64,000 bases of DNA, taken from positions 25,034 to 89,033 of the forward strand of contig JAMCRR010000035.1 of NCBI GenBank assembly GCA_023381565.1, read 5' to 3'. The DNA is from Chloroflexota bacterium (GTDB lineage: Bacteria > Chloroflexota > Anaerolineae > Anaerolineales > Anaerolineaceae). Of the stretch, positions 44,938 through 52,989 are shown in pieces. Made by a program: the position numbers and the translations under genes. A model generated the notes under the pieces. That model was not told the DNA's origin and searched no databases. It saw nothing but the letters and a program-made list of their open reading frames with translations. Within the stretch, counting starts at the first letter, position 1. Every line of letters begins with the position of its first letter.

Positions 44938-45657
44938 TCATGAGAACCCCAGGCCTTTTTCCTTCAAAGACACCCATCGGGAAAGGCCACATATTATGTG
45001 GTCAACCACGCTCACATCCAGGAGCTTGCCTGCCTGGACGATGGCTCGTGTGACGGTCACATCTTCCGGGCTCGGTGTTGGATCGGAGGATGGGTGGTTG
45101 TGGGCGACCAGAACTGAAGCGGCATTGCGCTGCAGGGCCGGCTTGAACACCTCACCAACCCGTACCATCGAAGAGTTAAGGCTGCCATGGTAAACCTCTG
45201 ATACATCCAGCATACGGTTACGGGTATCGAGCATCATGACCATCAAGTATTCCTGCTCGCGGTGCGCAAGCATAGGCATCAGGATCTGGGCGGCATCACC
45301 TGGGGAATGGATCACCGGGCGGTCGTCCTCCGGCTGGAGCAGCTTGCGTCCTAACGCAAGGGCTGCCTTCAACCTCAGAGCTGTCTGGTTGCTAATGCCT
45401 GGCACTCTGGAAATCTCATCCACGTGCGCCTGGGCGATCTTGCGGATCGAGCCAAATCTGGACAGCAGCCACTCGGCTGCCTCGATCTGGGTCGAGCCGC
45501 CGATAATGACGGCCAGCAGTTCGGCCAGGCTGCAGGCATCTGAGTCCCTGGCCACCCGAAAGGCAGGCTGCTCCCGAATTGGTAGCAGTCTCAACCGCGG
45601 AATGGCGTAGGGTTGCGTGATTTCGTCGTGTAAAAGGGAAAGTTGTTGATGCGGCAT
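44938..45657 (-). CDS. RadC/JAB-domain protein
   Basis: A 239-residue protein. An N-terminal helix-hairpin-helix region (AQAHVDEISRVPGISNQTALRLKAAL, shown as the VPGISNQTAL motif) precedes the JAB (MPN+) metalloprotease-like domain: HGSLNSSMVRVGEVFKPAL, then LVAHNHPSSDPTPSPEDV with the HxHPSxDPxPSxxD zinc-site motif, and DHIICG. RadC-like proteins are frequent in mobile elements; their biochemical role is unsettled. The start at 45657 has AAAGGAGACAGATAC. Confidence 0.92.
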   Translation of the reverse strand: MPHQQLSLLHDEITQPYAIPRLRLLPIREQPAFRVARDSDACSLAELLAVIIGGSTQIEAAEWLLSRFGSIRKIAQAHVDEISRVPGISNQTALRLKAALALGRKLLQPEDDRPVIHSPGDAAQILMPMLAHREQEYLMVMMLDTRNRMLDVSEVYHGSLNSSMVRVGEVFKPALQRNAASVLVAHNHPSSDPTPSPEDVTVTRAIVQAGKLLDVSVVDHIICGLSRWVSLKEKGLGFS

Positions 45658-45663
45658 GTATCT

Positions 45664-45728
45664 GTCTCCTTTGAAATGAGGGGACAGATCACCCCTGGAG
45701 GGGCGCTGCCCCCTCCGTGTGGGGTGAA
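45664..45728 (-). promoter_or_regulatory. GC-rich hairpin leader before the RadC-like gene
   Basis: On the minus strand, TTCACCCC...GGAGGGGGC-AG-CGCCCCTCC-A-GGGGTGA forms a long stem that ends about 20 bases before the ribosome site. It resembles the hairpin at 42391-42480. Confidence 0.5.
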
Positions 45729-45731
45729 CGA

Positions 45732-46295
45732 TCAAATACTAGGATCATCTCCAGGCTGAAGCCGTTGATTGGCTGCCTGGCATTCCTCCCAGGTCATCAG
45801 CTCATCCCGCCGCACGCCGGGATAACCAGGCGCAGGCGGGATTAACCAGGGGTTATCGGCGAGCTGCTGCTTAATTCTTTCGGCCTTAGCCTCCAGAAAG
45901 TGGCGTAACCCGCCTTTTTCACAGCGCCAGCCCAGGGTTCGGGTGTATTTACCATCCCAGGTTCGATCCCGGTAGGTTCTACCTCCGCAGATTGGACAGG
46001 GCGGCATTCCCTCGGGATCGGGGGCGCGTAGTCCCCCGGCCTGCAGGTACTGGTTCACGGCTTCGATCGCTTCGCAGTACTGCGCGCCGCACGAGCACTC
46101 CTTGCTCTTACTGACCTTGTGGAAACGAGGACTGGTTCCCTGGCCAAAATCGACCAGGTATTGGTTCCCCTGGATGGATACTGGCAATGCAGAGACCTCG
46201 ATATCCTTCTTTTCTCGAATGAATGACCGCTTGGGGATTGGGGTATTCCTCATTTCCGTTCGATCAAGCTCATTCGCTGTATATCCGGTCTTCAT
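45732..46295 (-). CDS. Zinc-ribbon hypothetical protein
   Basis: A 187-residue protein. CSCGAQYC near residue 68 looks like a degenerate SWIM-type site (CxC...C), and CPICGG...C around residues 99-126 is a zinc-ribbon half. A helical C-terminus follows. GGAGAGCGCCT precedes the ATG. It overlaps the upstream gene end by 26 bases. Likely a DNA-binding accessory protein of the element; function unknown. Confidence 0.65.
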   Translation of the reverse strand: MKTGYTANELDRTEMRNTPIPKRSFIREKKDIEVSALPVSIQGNQYLVDFGQGTSPRFHKVSKSKECSCGAQYCEAIEAVNQYLQAGGLRAPDPEGMPPCPICGGRTYRDRTWDGKYTRTLGWRCEKGGLRHFLEAKAERIKQQLADNPWLIPPAPGYPGVRRDELMTWEECQAANQRLQPGDDPSI

Positions 46296-46605
46296 AGGCG
46301 CTCTCCAGGAACCAGTCCCCTGCGGGGATGTACCGATCTGGTGCCGGGATATTGGGCTTTATGGCTACCTCTTCACCTAGATCTTCGTCCGGATCCCTTT
46401 CCAGGTGAACATCCCGCACAAAAGGCAGAGGGACAACGAGGGTATCGTCCTGGTAAGGTCCGCCGTGGCTGATCTTGGTGAAGGGCTGCAATCCGCCCAG
46501 CGCCTTGACCCATGCCGTGCCCGGGCGAGGGCCTTTCCCAAGAAGCTCGACCGGGATATCGGCATCGCCGTAGCAGGTGCCGATGGTAATCATTCCTACA
46601 ACCAT
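46270..46605 (-). CDS. Hypothetical element protein, 111 residues
   Basis: A small beta-rich acidic protein: MVVGMITIGTCYGDADIPVE at the start and a C-terminal ESAYEDRIYSE. The start at 46605 has AAGGAGGATCAC. It follows the terminator after ssb and so may have its own promoter. No family recognised. Confidence 0.65.
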   Translation of the reverse strand: MVVGMITIGTCYGDADIPVELLGKGPRPGTAWVKALGGLQPFTKISHGGPYQDDTLVVPLPFVRDVHLERDPDEDLGEEVAIKPNIPAPDRYIPAGDWFLESAYEDRIYSE

Positions 46606-46623
46606 GTGATCCTCCTTGTGGTT

Positions 46624-46663
46624 AAACAAAAAGAAGGACACACTGAAATCAGCATGTCCTTCT
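46624..46663 (-). terminator. Rho-independent terminator after ssb
   Basis: On the minus strand, AGAAGGACA and TGTCCTTCT pair perfectly over nine bases (plus 46632-46640 and 46655-46663) and are followed by TTTTGTTT. It ends the ssb transcript. Confidence 0.88.
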
Positions 46664-46694
46664 CCGTGGGTTGATTGAAGCAGTAGTAGCAGTT

Positions 46695-47108
46695 TTAGAA
46701 TGGGATATCTGCACCTCCTGCGCCGGCAGCAGCCGGTTCGCTCTCATCTTCGTGATTTTCCGAACTGGAGAGGAAGCGCACGGTGCTGGCGCTTACCTCG
46801 AAGGCCGTACCGGGGGTGCCGTCCTTGCGAGAATACAGGCGAGGACCGCCCGTTTCTGGGTCGCACACAAGCCGACCTTCCACCAGCACCAGGCTGCCTT
46901 TATGCAGGTACTGGTTACAATTTTCAGCCGTCTTACCCCAGGCCGAAATCTTGAACCAGGTGGTTTCTTTCACGACCTGGCTGTTCGAGTCGGTGAACTG
47001 GCGGTTGGCAGCCAGGTTGAAATTGGTGACGGCCTGACCTGCTGGCGAGTAGCGCATTTCCGGTTCGCGTCCAAGGTGGCCGACGATGATAATCGTATGG
47101 AAAGACAT
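46695..47108 (-). CDS. ssb: Single-stranded DNA-binding protein
   Basis: A 137-residue SSB. The OB fold shows IIIVGHLGREPEMRY, VTNFNLAANRQF, WFKISAWGKTAENCNQYL and GSLVLVEGRLV. A disordered linker follows and the C-terminal tip ends in ADIPF, the DDIPF-like peptide that docks partner proteins. It lies next to a Rad52-type annealing protein, a common pairing in phages and elements. Confidence 0.95.
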   Translation of the reverse strand: MSFHTIIIVGHLGREPEMRYSPAGQAVTNFNLAANRQFTDSNSQVVKETTWFKISAWGKTAENCNQYLHKGSLVLVEGRLVCDPETGGPRLYSRKDGTPGTAFEVSASTVRFLSSSENHEDESEPAAAGAGGADIPF

Positions 47109-47135
47109 TGAATTTACCTCCTTCGGTAAATCGGA

Positions 47136-48317
47136 TTACTTCTTGCCGTTGCTCCTGGCCGACCAGGCGCGGAGTACATCCCGCGTGGCCGGAGCCAGGC
47201 CTTGATGGTCCGTTTTGAACGTGTTGAATGCGGTCACTTCCGCCGTGTTGCTCATCTCGACCGTCGTCCCATCCCGATATTGCATAACTTCAGGTTGAGC
47301 TGGGGTGGCAGGTGGAATGGTGGATGCAGGAACCTGTGAGGTCGTCCGTAATGACGTTGGTTCCGGCGATCCGTTGCGAGTTGAAGCTTCCGACCCATTC
47401 CCGTTTTCTAGCCCGGCCGTTCGAGCAATCTCTTTATCGTAGAGGCTATTACCGAACTGTTCTCCGGCCTGACGGAAACAGCGCTTCAGGCAATCCGTTG
47501 CCGCGCCAGCAATCGCCATATCCAGGGCTTCTGGAGTGTCGCCGGAGAAAACGCAGCGCCCGACGTCCGCATGGCTGTACGCCTTTCCTCCCAGATCGAT
47601 GGTGACCCTGCCGGTCAGGTAAACGATGCCTGCAACCTCGGTTGTCGGTTTGCCATCCTCACCCAGCACCGGGACTTTCTTGCGGGCGCGCTGATCGTAG
47701 AAGGTGACCACCTTGTCCCAGCGCATTACCTTGGGCTCGCTGAGCAGATCGAACGACCAGCGAAACAGGAATAGATCGTTGGCCATTTCAATCACGTCAA
47801 ACCCTTCAAGGTACGGGACAGTTCCCTGGCCGGGTGCCTGGCGGCGCTTGACCCGGTTCATGTCCAGGGGCTGGCGCAGCCGCCAGATCACCTCGTTGGT
47901 GGGCGGCGAATCCACGCCCATTTGAGCAATAGGCAAGCCCTGTCCCTCCGTTTCCAGAGCCATGGCGGGTGTTTGGTTCATAAGATCCTCCGTGTGTTGT
48001 ACTGGTAAAGCATTTTTCGTGTTGGGAAAATCGATATTACCGGCCTCGGAAATCTGCCTGGTTGCCAAGCAGCGGGCCGCCTCTATGTGTTTGCAGCGGA
48101 GTCCGAAGCGCTGGCATCTTCCGGCGAAATCCGGGCAGGTGCAGGCCCAGGCGTTTCCGTCCAAAGTGACGGTGTACTGGCTCTTTTTGCTGACGACGAT
48201 CCACTTGCATGGATCGACAGGCAGCACGGCCATGTCGCCGTTTTCGAGAGCTGTCTGCGCCCGGGCAAGCCGTTCGTTCTGCATTTGTTCCTCAAGTAAC
48301 AAGGTTGGGTAAGTCAT
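47136..48317 (-). CDS. SWIM zinc finger-Rad52/22-like annealing protein
   Basis: A 393-residue protein. Residues about 57-78 form a SWIM zinc finger (WACTCPDF...GLRCKHIEA, CxC-x(n)-CxH). Residues about 140-300 match the Rad52/Rad22 single-strand annealing fold: LRQPLDMNRVKRR, DLFLFRWSFDLL, GRVTIDLGGKAYSHADVG and AATDCLKRCFRQAGEQFGN. A Pro/Ser/Thr-rich linker leads to a short C-terminal helix. It could promote RecA-independent recombination with SSB. The Shine-Dalgarno AAAGGAGG lies 16 bases before the ATG. Confidence 0.85.
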   Translation of the reverse strand: MTYPTLLLEEQMQNERLARAQTALENGDMAVLPVDPCKWIVVSKKSQYTVTLDGNAWACTCPDFAGRCQRFGLRCKHIEAARCLATRQISEAGNIDFPNTKNALPVQHTEDLMNQTPAMALETEGQGLPIAQMGVDSPPTNEVIWRLRQPLDMNRVKRRQAPGQGTVPYLEGFDVIEMANDLFLFRWSFDLLSEPKVMRWDKVVTFYDQRARKKVPVLGEDGKPTTEVAGIVYLTGRVTIDLGGKAYSHADVGRCVFSGDTPEALDMAIAGAATDCLKRCFRQAGEQFGNSLYDKEIARTAGLENGNGSEASTRNGSPEPTSLRTTSQVPASTIPPATPAQPEVMQYRDGTTVEMSNTAEVTAFNTFKTDHQGLAPATRDVLRAWSARSNGKK

Positions 48318-48866
48318 CGTGTGTTTGGTATGCCTCCTTTGTGAAATCAGCCAACGTATGGGGATTGGTTTCTAGCGTTGACGCGCCGATAGAGATCCGC
48401 GCATCCAGCCAACGTTTTTGCTGCTCACGTGCTCATCCAATGGATGAGCAAGGCAAGACAGCAAACCTTGACCTCCGAAAGAGATTCGGAAGCTAAAGTT
48501 TGCCGCCTTGTTCAGGCGGTATGGCTGCCCGGCCGGTCGAATTAGACCGGCTGGGCAGCCTGGTATCCTTTGTTTGATCCATGTTATGAGCCTGACCTTT
48601 GCGGGCGGCTTGAAACAGCGCTTCTCACGACCCACCCCCGGAGTAAGGGGCAGCGGCCACCGCCTGCCAGGGCAGAACGTCGCGCAAAGAGGCTTTTTAT
48701 TAAGGTGCTGGCTGCTCGTGTGAGCAGCATGGCCGGCATACCTCCCACCTGGGGAAAGCACACCGGCCAACGTATGAGTAACAGATATTCAATTGTTCTC
48801 CGTACCCCCTGGACCTCCACCAAATGGTGGCAAACTACCGTATGTAAAACTCGAAATCCTGAATAA
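48318..48866. other. Hairpin-rich non-coding gap of 549 bases
   Basis: Contains TGCTCATCCA/TGGATGAGCA (48430-48450), CCGCC/GGCGG (48503-48519), GGCTGCCC...CCGGTC/GACCGG...GGGCAGCC (48523-48560) and GCTGCTC/GAGCAGC (48710-48727). The word CCAACGT(A/G/T)TG occurs at 48351, 48409 (partly) and 48767. Could be an origin, regulatory leader or small RNA region. No convincing protein frame. Confidence 0.5.
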
Positions 48867-49259
48867 TTACCGCTTGGTTCCGTTTTGCTGGCTCATGATG
48901 CGCCGCGCAATCACTTCCGTCGTACCGCGTGGGGCCCGCAACACGGACGGGTCCAGGTTTTCCGGCACCGACAGCTCTGCGCCGCGCGCATCTTTGAGAA
49001 AATCCGCCAGGCTCTCCTGGTAATCCCGGCTCTGCAGAAAACCGTGCACCCGGATGTGGTAATTCTTCTCGACCACTACCGGCGCGCCCAGGTTGCCCTT
49101 GGGCACCCGGATGGTGACGAAATCCGCCGCATCCTGAGTCTCATTGAGTGGTTTCTGGGGCATGTCCGGGTCACGGTAACAGGCCAGGCGGAAAAGCAGG
49201 TCGTCTGCGTACTTCCACGCCTTAACGACAATCCCTTCGAGAACGACATCATTAATCAT
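48867..49259 (-). CDS. Small OB-fold-like hypothetical protein
   Basis: A 130-residue protein: MINDVVLEGIVVKAWKYADD, then LLFRLACYRD, TIRVPKGNLGAPVVVEKNYHIRVHGFLQSRD. The strand order and the V-x-G-x-V/VHGFLQS pattern look like an SSB-type OB fold, less close than the true ssb at 46695. The start at 49259 has GGAGGCTGCC. It is the first gene of the minus-strand block of the element. Confidence 0.62.
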   Translation of the reverse strand: MINDVVLEGIVVKAWKYADDLLFRLACYRDPDMPQKPLNETQDAADFVTIRVPKGNLGAPVVVEKNYHIRVHGFLQSRDYQESLADFLKDARGAELSVPENLDPSVLRAPRGTTEVIARRIMSQQNGTKR

Positions 49260-49829
49260 GGCAGCCTCCATTTGACAGGTACTTAAAACAATGCGGCCGG
49301 AATACTTCTCCAGCAGGAGTATCCGGCCAACGTGTGTGCGGCGTATATTACACCAGGCAGATTAAGAGTGGGTTGCCTGGGCCCGGTAGAGACCGTGGTT
49401 CATTGCTCAGGCTATGGTGATAATACAAGATTACGGATTGAAAGACCAGGGGCAGGTGTCCCGTCGAGGGCGGGACACTTGTCCCGAATTACTGGATTCT
49501 CTCAATTTTCCCCCTTTTGACAACAAGGTTCCACCATTATCCGTAGTGTATAACTAAGAGAACGTGAAATCGACGCAGTTTTTAGATTAAGTGCCCACCT
49601 CACGGCTAAACTGACCCGAGAATTGGATCGCCCCGATTATTCAGTTACGCTTTCCCCATCGGGATACAGAATCACGCATCTTTGCTGTTCTTGCAGCCGC
49701 GGAGCAGATTATTGAACCAGAGAATGCCAATTCGTCCCTATGCCCTGCCATTGTTTGCCTGTGCCTCAAATGTTCTACTGATTGTGTGATATAATTCAAT
49801 CATGGTTGAAGTATATTTCGGAGAGAACG
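49260..49829. other. Gap of 570 bases between the mobile region and the arsenic genes
   Basis: Holds a CCAACGTGTG word (49327), a hairpin GTGTCCCG/CGGGACAC (near 49458-49480) and no convincing gene. It probably contains the right border of the mobile region and the upstream part of the arsR promoter. Confidence 0.45.
49787..49810 (+). promoter_or_regulatory. arsR promoter with ArsR-type operator
   Basis: An extended -10 TGATATAAT (TATAAT at 49790-49795) is overlapped by TTCAA-TCATGG-TTGAA (49795-49810), a perfect dyad with a six-base spacer. A bound repressor here would block RNA polymerase. Confidence 0.7.
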
Positions 49830-50216
49830 ATGGATAAACTAATATTCACGAACGATCAGTTGGCGGATTTTGCCAGATGGCTCAAAGTGATTTGCGAGCC
49901 TAATCGGCTGCTGTTATTGGAAAAAATTATTGATGGTGTGCAGTGTAATTGTGAATTAGGTGATGCCTTAGAAATGGCACCAAACCTGATCTCCCACCAC
50001 CTATCTGTATTACGCGAAGCCGGGTTGATTGAAGCCGAGCGTGATCCCGTAGATGGTCGCTGGGTATATTATTCCATCAACCTCAAAGCGATGGAGGATC
50101 TCAGATCGCTATTTGGCGATTTCTTTGATACACGCCGTATCCAGCCACGCCGGTTAACCTGTGGCCCCCAGGTTACAGAAGAACAACGGCTGAGTCTATT
50201 AAGAATGACAAAGTAA
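49830..50216 (+). CDS. arsR: ArsR-family arsenic-responsive repressor
   Basis: A 128-residue winged-helix repressor. Residues 39-41 (CNC in GVQCNCELGDAL) occupy the helix where E. coli ArsR has its Cys metal site, and MAPNLISHHLSVLREAGLI is the recognition helix region. C22 and C111 could supply a third ligand. GGAGAGAACG precedes the ATG at 49830. It heads the arsR-arsD-arsA operon and probably binds the dyad on its own promoter, releasing it when arsenite binds. Confidence 0.9.
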   Translation: MDKLIFTNDQLADFARWLKVICEPNRLLLLEKIIDGVQCNCELGDALEMAPNLISHHLSVLREAGLIEAERDPVDGRWVYYSINLKAMEDLRSLFGDFFDTRRIQPRRLTCGPQVTEEQRLSLLRMTK

Positions 50217-50254
50217 TATTTTTATCTCAACAATTCAATGGAGGTTGAAGTAAC

Positions 50255-50620
50255 ATGAACCAAAATAACCAGCAGAACGAGCGTACGTTTAATTTTTCAA
50301 GGCCGCAGAACAGGCCCGACGTGGAGATTTTTGACCCACCGATGTGCTGTCCCACGGGAATGTGCGGTCCTACCATCGATCAGACACTTTTGGATGTCAG
50401 TGAGATGATCGCCAAATTACAATCGTATGGGTATCAGGTTGAACGCTATCAAATGAGCACTCATCCAGGGGCATTTATCAGTAATGTAGAGATTATGAAG
50501 TTGATCCGTGAGAAACAGATGGCAGCATTGCCGATCGTTGTTGTGCGTGGGAAAGTCATAGCCGAGGGTAATTATCCAAAGCTGACTGAAATCCAGGAAA
50601 ATCTTACTGGGGGCAATTAG
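50255..50620 (+). CDS. arsD: Arsenical metallochaperone ArsD
   Basis: A 121-residue ArsD, which hands arsenite to ArsA. EIFDPPMCCPTGMCGP gives C31, C32 and C37, matching the C12-C13-C18 trio of the E. coli/R773 protein. The rest has the thioredoxin-like fold (YQVERYQMSTHPGAFI, LPIVVVRGKVIAEGNYP). The start is shifted by about 20 extra N-terminal residues. ArsA begins one base after its stop. Confidence 0.95.
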   Translation: MNQNNQQNERTFNFSRPQNRPDVEIFDPPMCCPTGMCGPTIDQTLLDVSEMIAKLQSYGYQVERYQMSTHPGAFISNVEIMKLIREKQMAALPIVVVRGKVIAEGNYPKLTEIQENLTGGN

Positions 50621-50621
50621 T

Positions 50622-52502
50622 ATGGGAACTGAGTATATCTTTTTCTCTGGTAAAGGAGGCGTGGGTAAAACCTCGATGGCCTGTACCCAGGCGGTGCGGC
50701 TGGCTGAGGAAGGCAAGAAAACCCTTATCGTCACCACCGATTTGGCTTCGAACCTGGCAGACGTTTTTGAGCAGTCCATTGGCCACCAGATTACTCCGAT
50801 CCAAGGTATGCCCAACTTATGGGCTATGGAAATTGATCCAGATAAAGCCACCCACGAATATATCGACCGGGCCATGGCACCCATCCGCGCCGCTTTCCCT
50901 CCACAAATTGTGCAGGTCATGGAAGAACAGATGAGCGGCCCTTGCACCGCGGAAGTGGCCGCATTCGACCGTTTCACAGATTTCCTGGAAGTGCCTACCG
51001 GTGAAGAGACAGTCTTTGATGTGGTCATCTTTGACACCGCCCCAACCGGCCATACCATCCGCCTGCTGGAACTTCCCGCCGAGTGGAGCCAGTCAATTGA
51101 CGCGGCCACCGCTGGCAGCGGGCAAACCTGTCTGGGGCCAGCCGCAGCCATCCAGGACGCCAAACATAAATACGAACGCGCTTTAACCGCCATGCGAGAA
51201 AGCGATCAGACCACGTTTATCTTTGTGCTTCACCCGGAGGCCATTTCGATCAAAGAAACCCGCCGCGCCATTGGTGAATTGAGCAAACTGGGCATCCAAA
51301 ACTTCCGCTTGATCATCAACAGCATTATTCCACCCGAAGCCGCTCAAAACGAGTTGTTTGCAGCCCGCGCCAAAATGCAGGTCCAGTACCTTGCACAAAT
51401 TGACGCCGCACTACCCTACCCGAAACAGCGCATGCCCATGTTGTCCGGAGAAATCAAAGGGGTACATCGGTTGCGCCAGGTCGCAAAAATCTTCTTTGAT
51501 GGATCTTCTGCTTCTAAAACATTCAAAGCGGAAAACGTTGAACCTCAGATGGCAACCTTGGCAACACCTTTAGCAGATCTCCGGGCACGGATTCAGCCGA
51601 ACGGTCATCGCCGGACGGTATTCTTTGCCGGCAAAGGCGGGGTGGGCAAGACGGTCGCCTCGTGCATTACCGCGGTCTGGCTGGCACGTCAGGGATATAA
51701 AACCTTACTGCTAACAACCGATCCTGCTGCTCACCTGGGTGACGTATTGGATACACCAGTGAGTAACGAGATTGCATCGGTCAGTGGACTGGCGAACTTG
51801 TGGGCCGTCAAGATCGACCCGAAAGCCGCGGCAGAAACGTATAAAGAACGGATTCTCGAGGATGCCCGCCGGCGCGGACGTCCGGAGAGCGCCATTGCAA
51901 CGATGGAAGAAGAACTTAACTCGCCCTGCACCGAAGAGATGGCAGCATTCGACAAGTTCATTGAATATGCCTCGCAAGACGAATTTCAGGCGGTTGTCTT
52001 CGATACTGCGCCAACCGGCCACACGCTGCGTTTGCTGGAGCTGCCAGTAGATTGGAGTAAGCAGCTCGACGTGAAAATCTTTGCCTCGGTGGAAACAACC
52101 GCTGCCGATGATGTAGCCAAGCAGCGTTTTGGCAAGGTCATCGAGATGATGCGCGATCCTGAGCAGAGCACCTTTGCCTTCGTCATGTACCCGGAAGCCA
52201 CTCCCATCCTTGAAGCCTGGCGAGCCGCGCGTGAGTTGGGTACTGTGGGTATCCATCCCGGATTAGTCGTGGCAAACATGGTCATTCCACTCGAGCAAGC
52301 CAATACCGACTTCACCCACGCCCGCCGCATAATGCAGGAGAAGTATCTGTTGGAAATCACCGAGCGATTTGGCCTGCCTGTCGCACAAATCCCTCTTTTA
52401 CCACAAGAAATCAAGGGGCTGGAAATGCTAGCTCAGTTAGGCGAGCGGATTTACCAGGGTGAACTTGTTACTGAGAAAGTAGTAGCAAACCTGAATATAT
52501 AA
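50622..52502 (+). CDS. arsA: Arsenite-stimulated ATPase ArsA, two-domain
   Basis: A 626-residue ATPase built from two homologous halves. Each has a deviant Walker A: FFSGKGGVGKTSMA (residue 8) and FFAGKGGVGKTVAS (about 329), followed by the signature DTAPTGHTIRLLELP / DTAPTGHTLRLLELP. The arsenite-binding Cys residues are present: C108 in MSGPCTAEVAAFD, one in GQTCLGP and one in LNSPCTEEMAAFD. ArsA normally energises the ArsB/Acr3 pump, yet the only pump gene here is a remnant (53755-54015). Confidence 0.96.
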   Translation: MGTEYIFFSGKGGVGKTSMACTQAVRLAEEGKKTLIVTTDLASNLADVFEQSIGHQITPIQGMPNLWAMEIDPDKATHEYIDRAMAPIRAAFPPQIVQVMEEQMSGPCTAEVAAFDRFTDFLEVPTGEETVFDVVIFDTAPTGHTIRLLELPAEWSQSIDAATAGSGQTCLGPAAAIQDAKHKYERALTAMRESDQTTFIFVLHPEAISIKETRRAIGELSKLGIQNFRLIINSIIPPEAAQNELFAARAKMQVQYLAQIDAALPYPKQRMPMLSGEIKGVHRLRQVAKIFFDGSSASKTFKAENVEPQMATLATPLADLRARIQPNGHRRTVFFAGKGGVGKTVASCITAVWLARQGYKTLLLTTDPAAHLGDVLDTPVSNEIASVSGLANLWAVKIDPKAAAETYKERILEDARRRGRPESAIATMEEELNSPCTEEMAAFDKFIEYASQDEFQAVVFDTAPTGHTLRLLELPVDWSKQLDVKIFASVETTAADDVAKQRFGKVIEMMRDPEQSTFAFVMYPEATPILEAWRAARELGTVGIHPGLVVANMVIPLEQANTDFTHARRIMQEKYLLEITERFGLPVAQIPLLPQEIKGLEMLAQLGERIYQGELVTEKVVANLNI

Positions 52503-52584
52503 GCTTCGCCCATTTGGCAAATTAACCGTTTTGATTGTAAGGTCTCTAAAACCGGAAATACAAATAAACACAAGGAGTATTGGA

Positions 52585-52989
52585 ATGAGCGAAATTAAAT
52601 GGAATGATCTGGAGGTTGTTCCCAGGTCGGCGGTGATGCAAGCCGCCAAGCAGTTTGCTGAAGCATTGGGCGAAACCCCACAATTTAAGGAATTTGAACA
52701 ATCGTATTTCGCCTATCGCCAGGATGAAGAAACAAAGAACGCCATACAAGAATTTCAGAAAAAGCAAGCGTCCTTGAAAGCGCTGTTGATGTTGAATGCT
52801 GTGAGCCAAGAAGACCAGCAAGAATTGCACAGGCTGCAGGATCGGTTTTATCATCAGCCATCCGTCTTGCGATACACCCAAGCGCAGGTAGAATTGATAG
52901 CAATCTCTCAAGAGATTGGCGATATTTTATCGAAGGCCATCGGGCTGGACTTTGGAAGCTCTTGTCGGACAGGAGGCTGCTGTGGATAA
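52585..52989 (+). CDS. YlbF-family protein with Cys-rich tail (first copy)
   Basis: A 134-residue helical protein. The body resembles YlbF/YmcA proteins (AAKQFAEALGETPQFKEFEQ, then QFQKKQASLKA-type helices). The C-terminus SSCRTGGCCG carries C127, C132 and C133, which could bind arsenite or another soft metal. The start at 52585 has CAAGGAGTATTGG. The stop overlaps the next gene. Its place directly behind arsA suggests a role in arsenic handling, which is inference. Confidence 0.78.
   Translation: MSEIKWNDLEVVPRSAVMQAAKQFAEALGETPQFKEFEQSYFAYRQDEETKNAIQEFQKKQASLKALLMLNAVSQEDQQELHRLQDRFYHQPSVLRYTQAQVELIAISQEIGDILSKAIGLDFGSSCRTGGCCG

Larger units (their letters stand above)
31946..49500. mobile_element. 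Putative integrated element adjacent to tRNA-Ser (right end uncertain)
   Basis: Immediately after the tRNA come a large serine recombinase, an orphan gene-cassette array and a minus-strand block with SSB, Rad52-like, RadC-like and helicase-methyltransferase genes plus unknown proteins. This set is typical of integrated plasmids or ICE-like elements, although no conjugation (relaxase, VirB4, VirD4) genes were seen. The left end is placed at the tRNA. The right end near 49.5 kb is a guess based on the change to the arsenic genes; no matching att repeats were found by eye. Confidence 0.6.

Noticed and set aside
48584-48823. Minus-strand frame of 79 codons in the hairpin-rich gap
   Set aside because: Composed mainly of hairpin sequence, no family resemblance, and no conserved start context.
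48318-48866. CRISPR array in the repetitive gap
   Set aside because: Repeated words are too short (about 10 bases) and irregularly spaced.
31946-49830. Direct repeat of the tRNA-Ser 3' end as the element's attR
   Set aside because: No second copy of the tRNA end was found by eye up to 49.8 kb; large serine recombinases usually leave only short cores.
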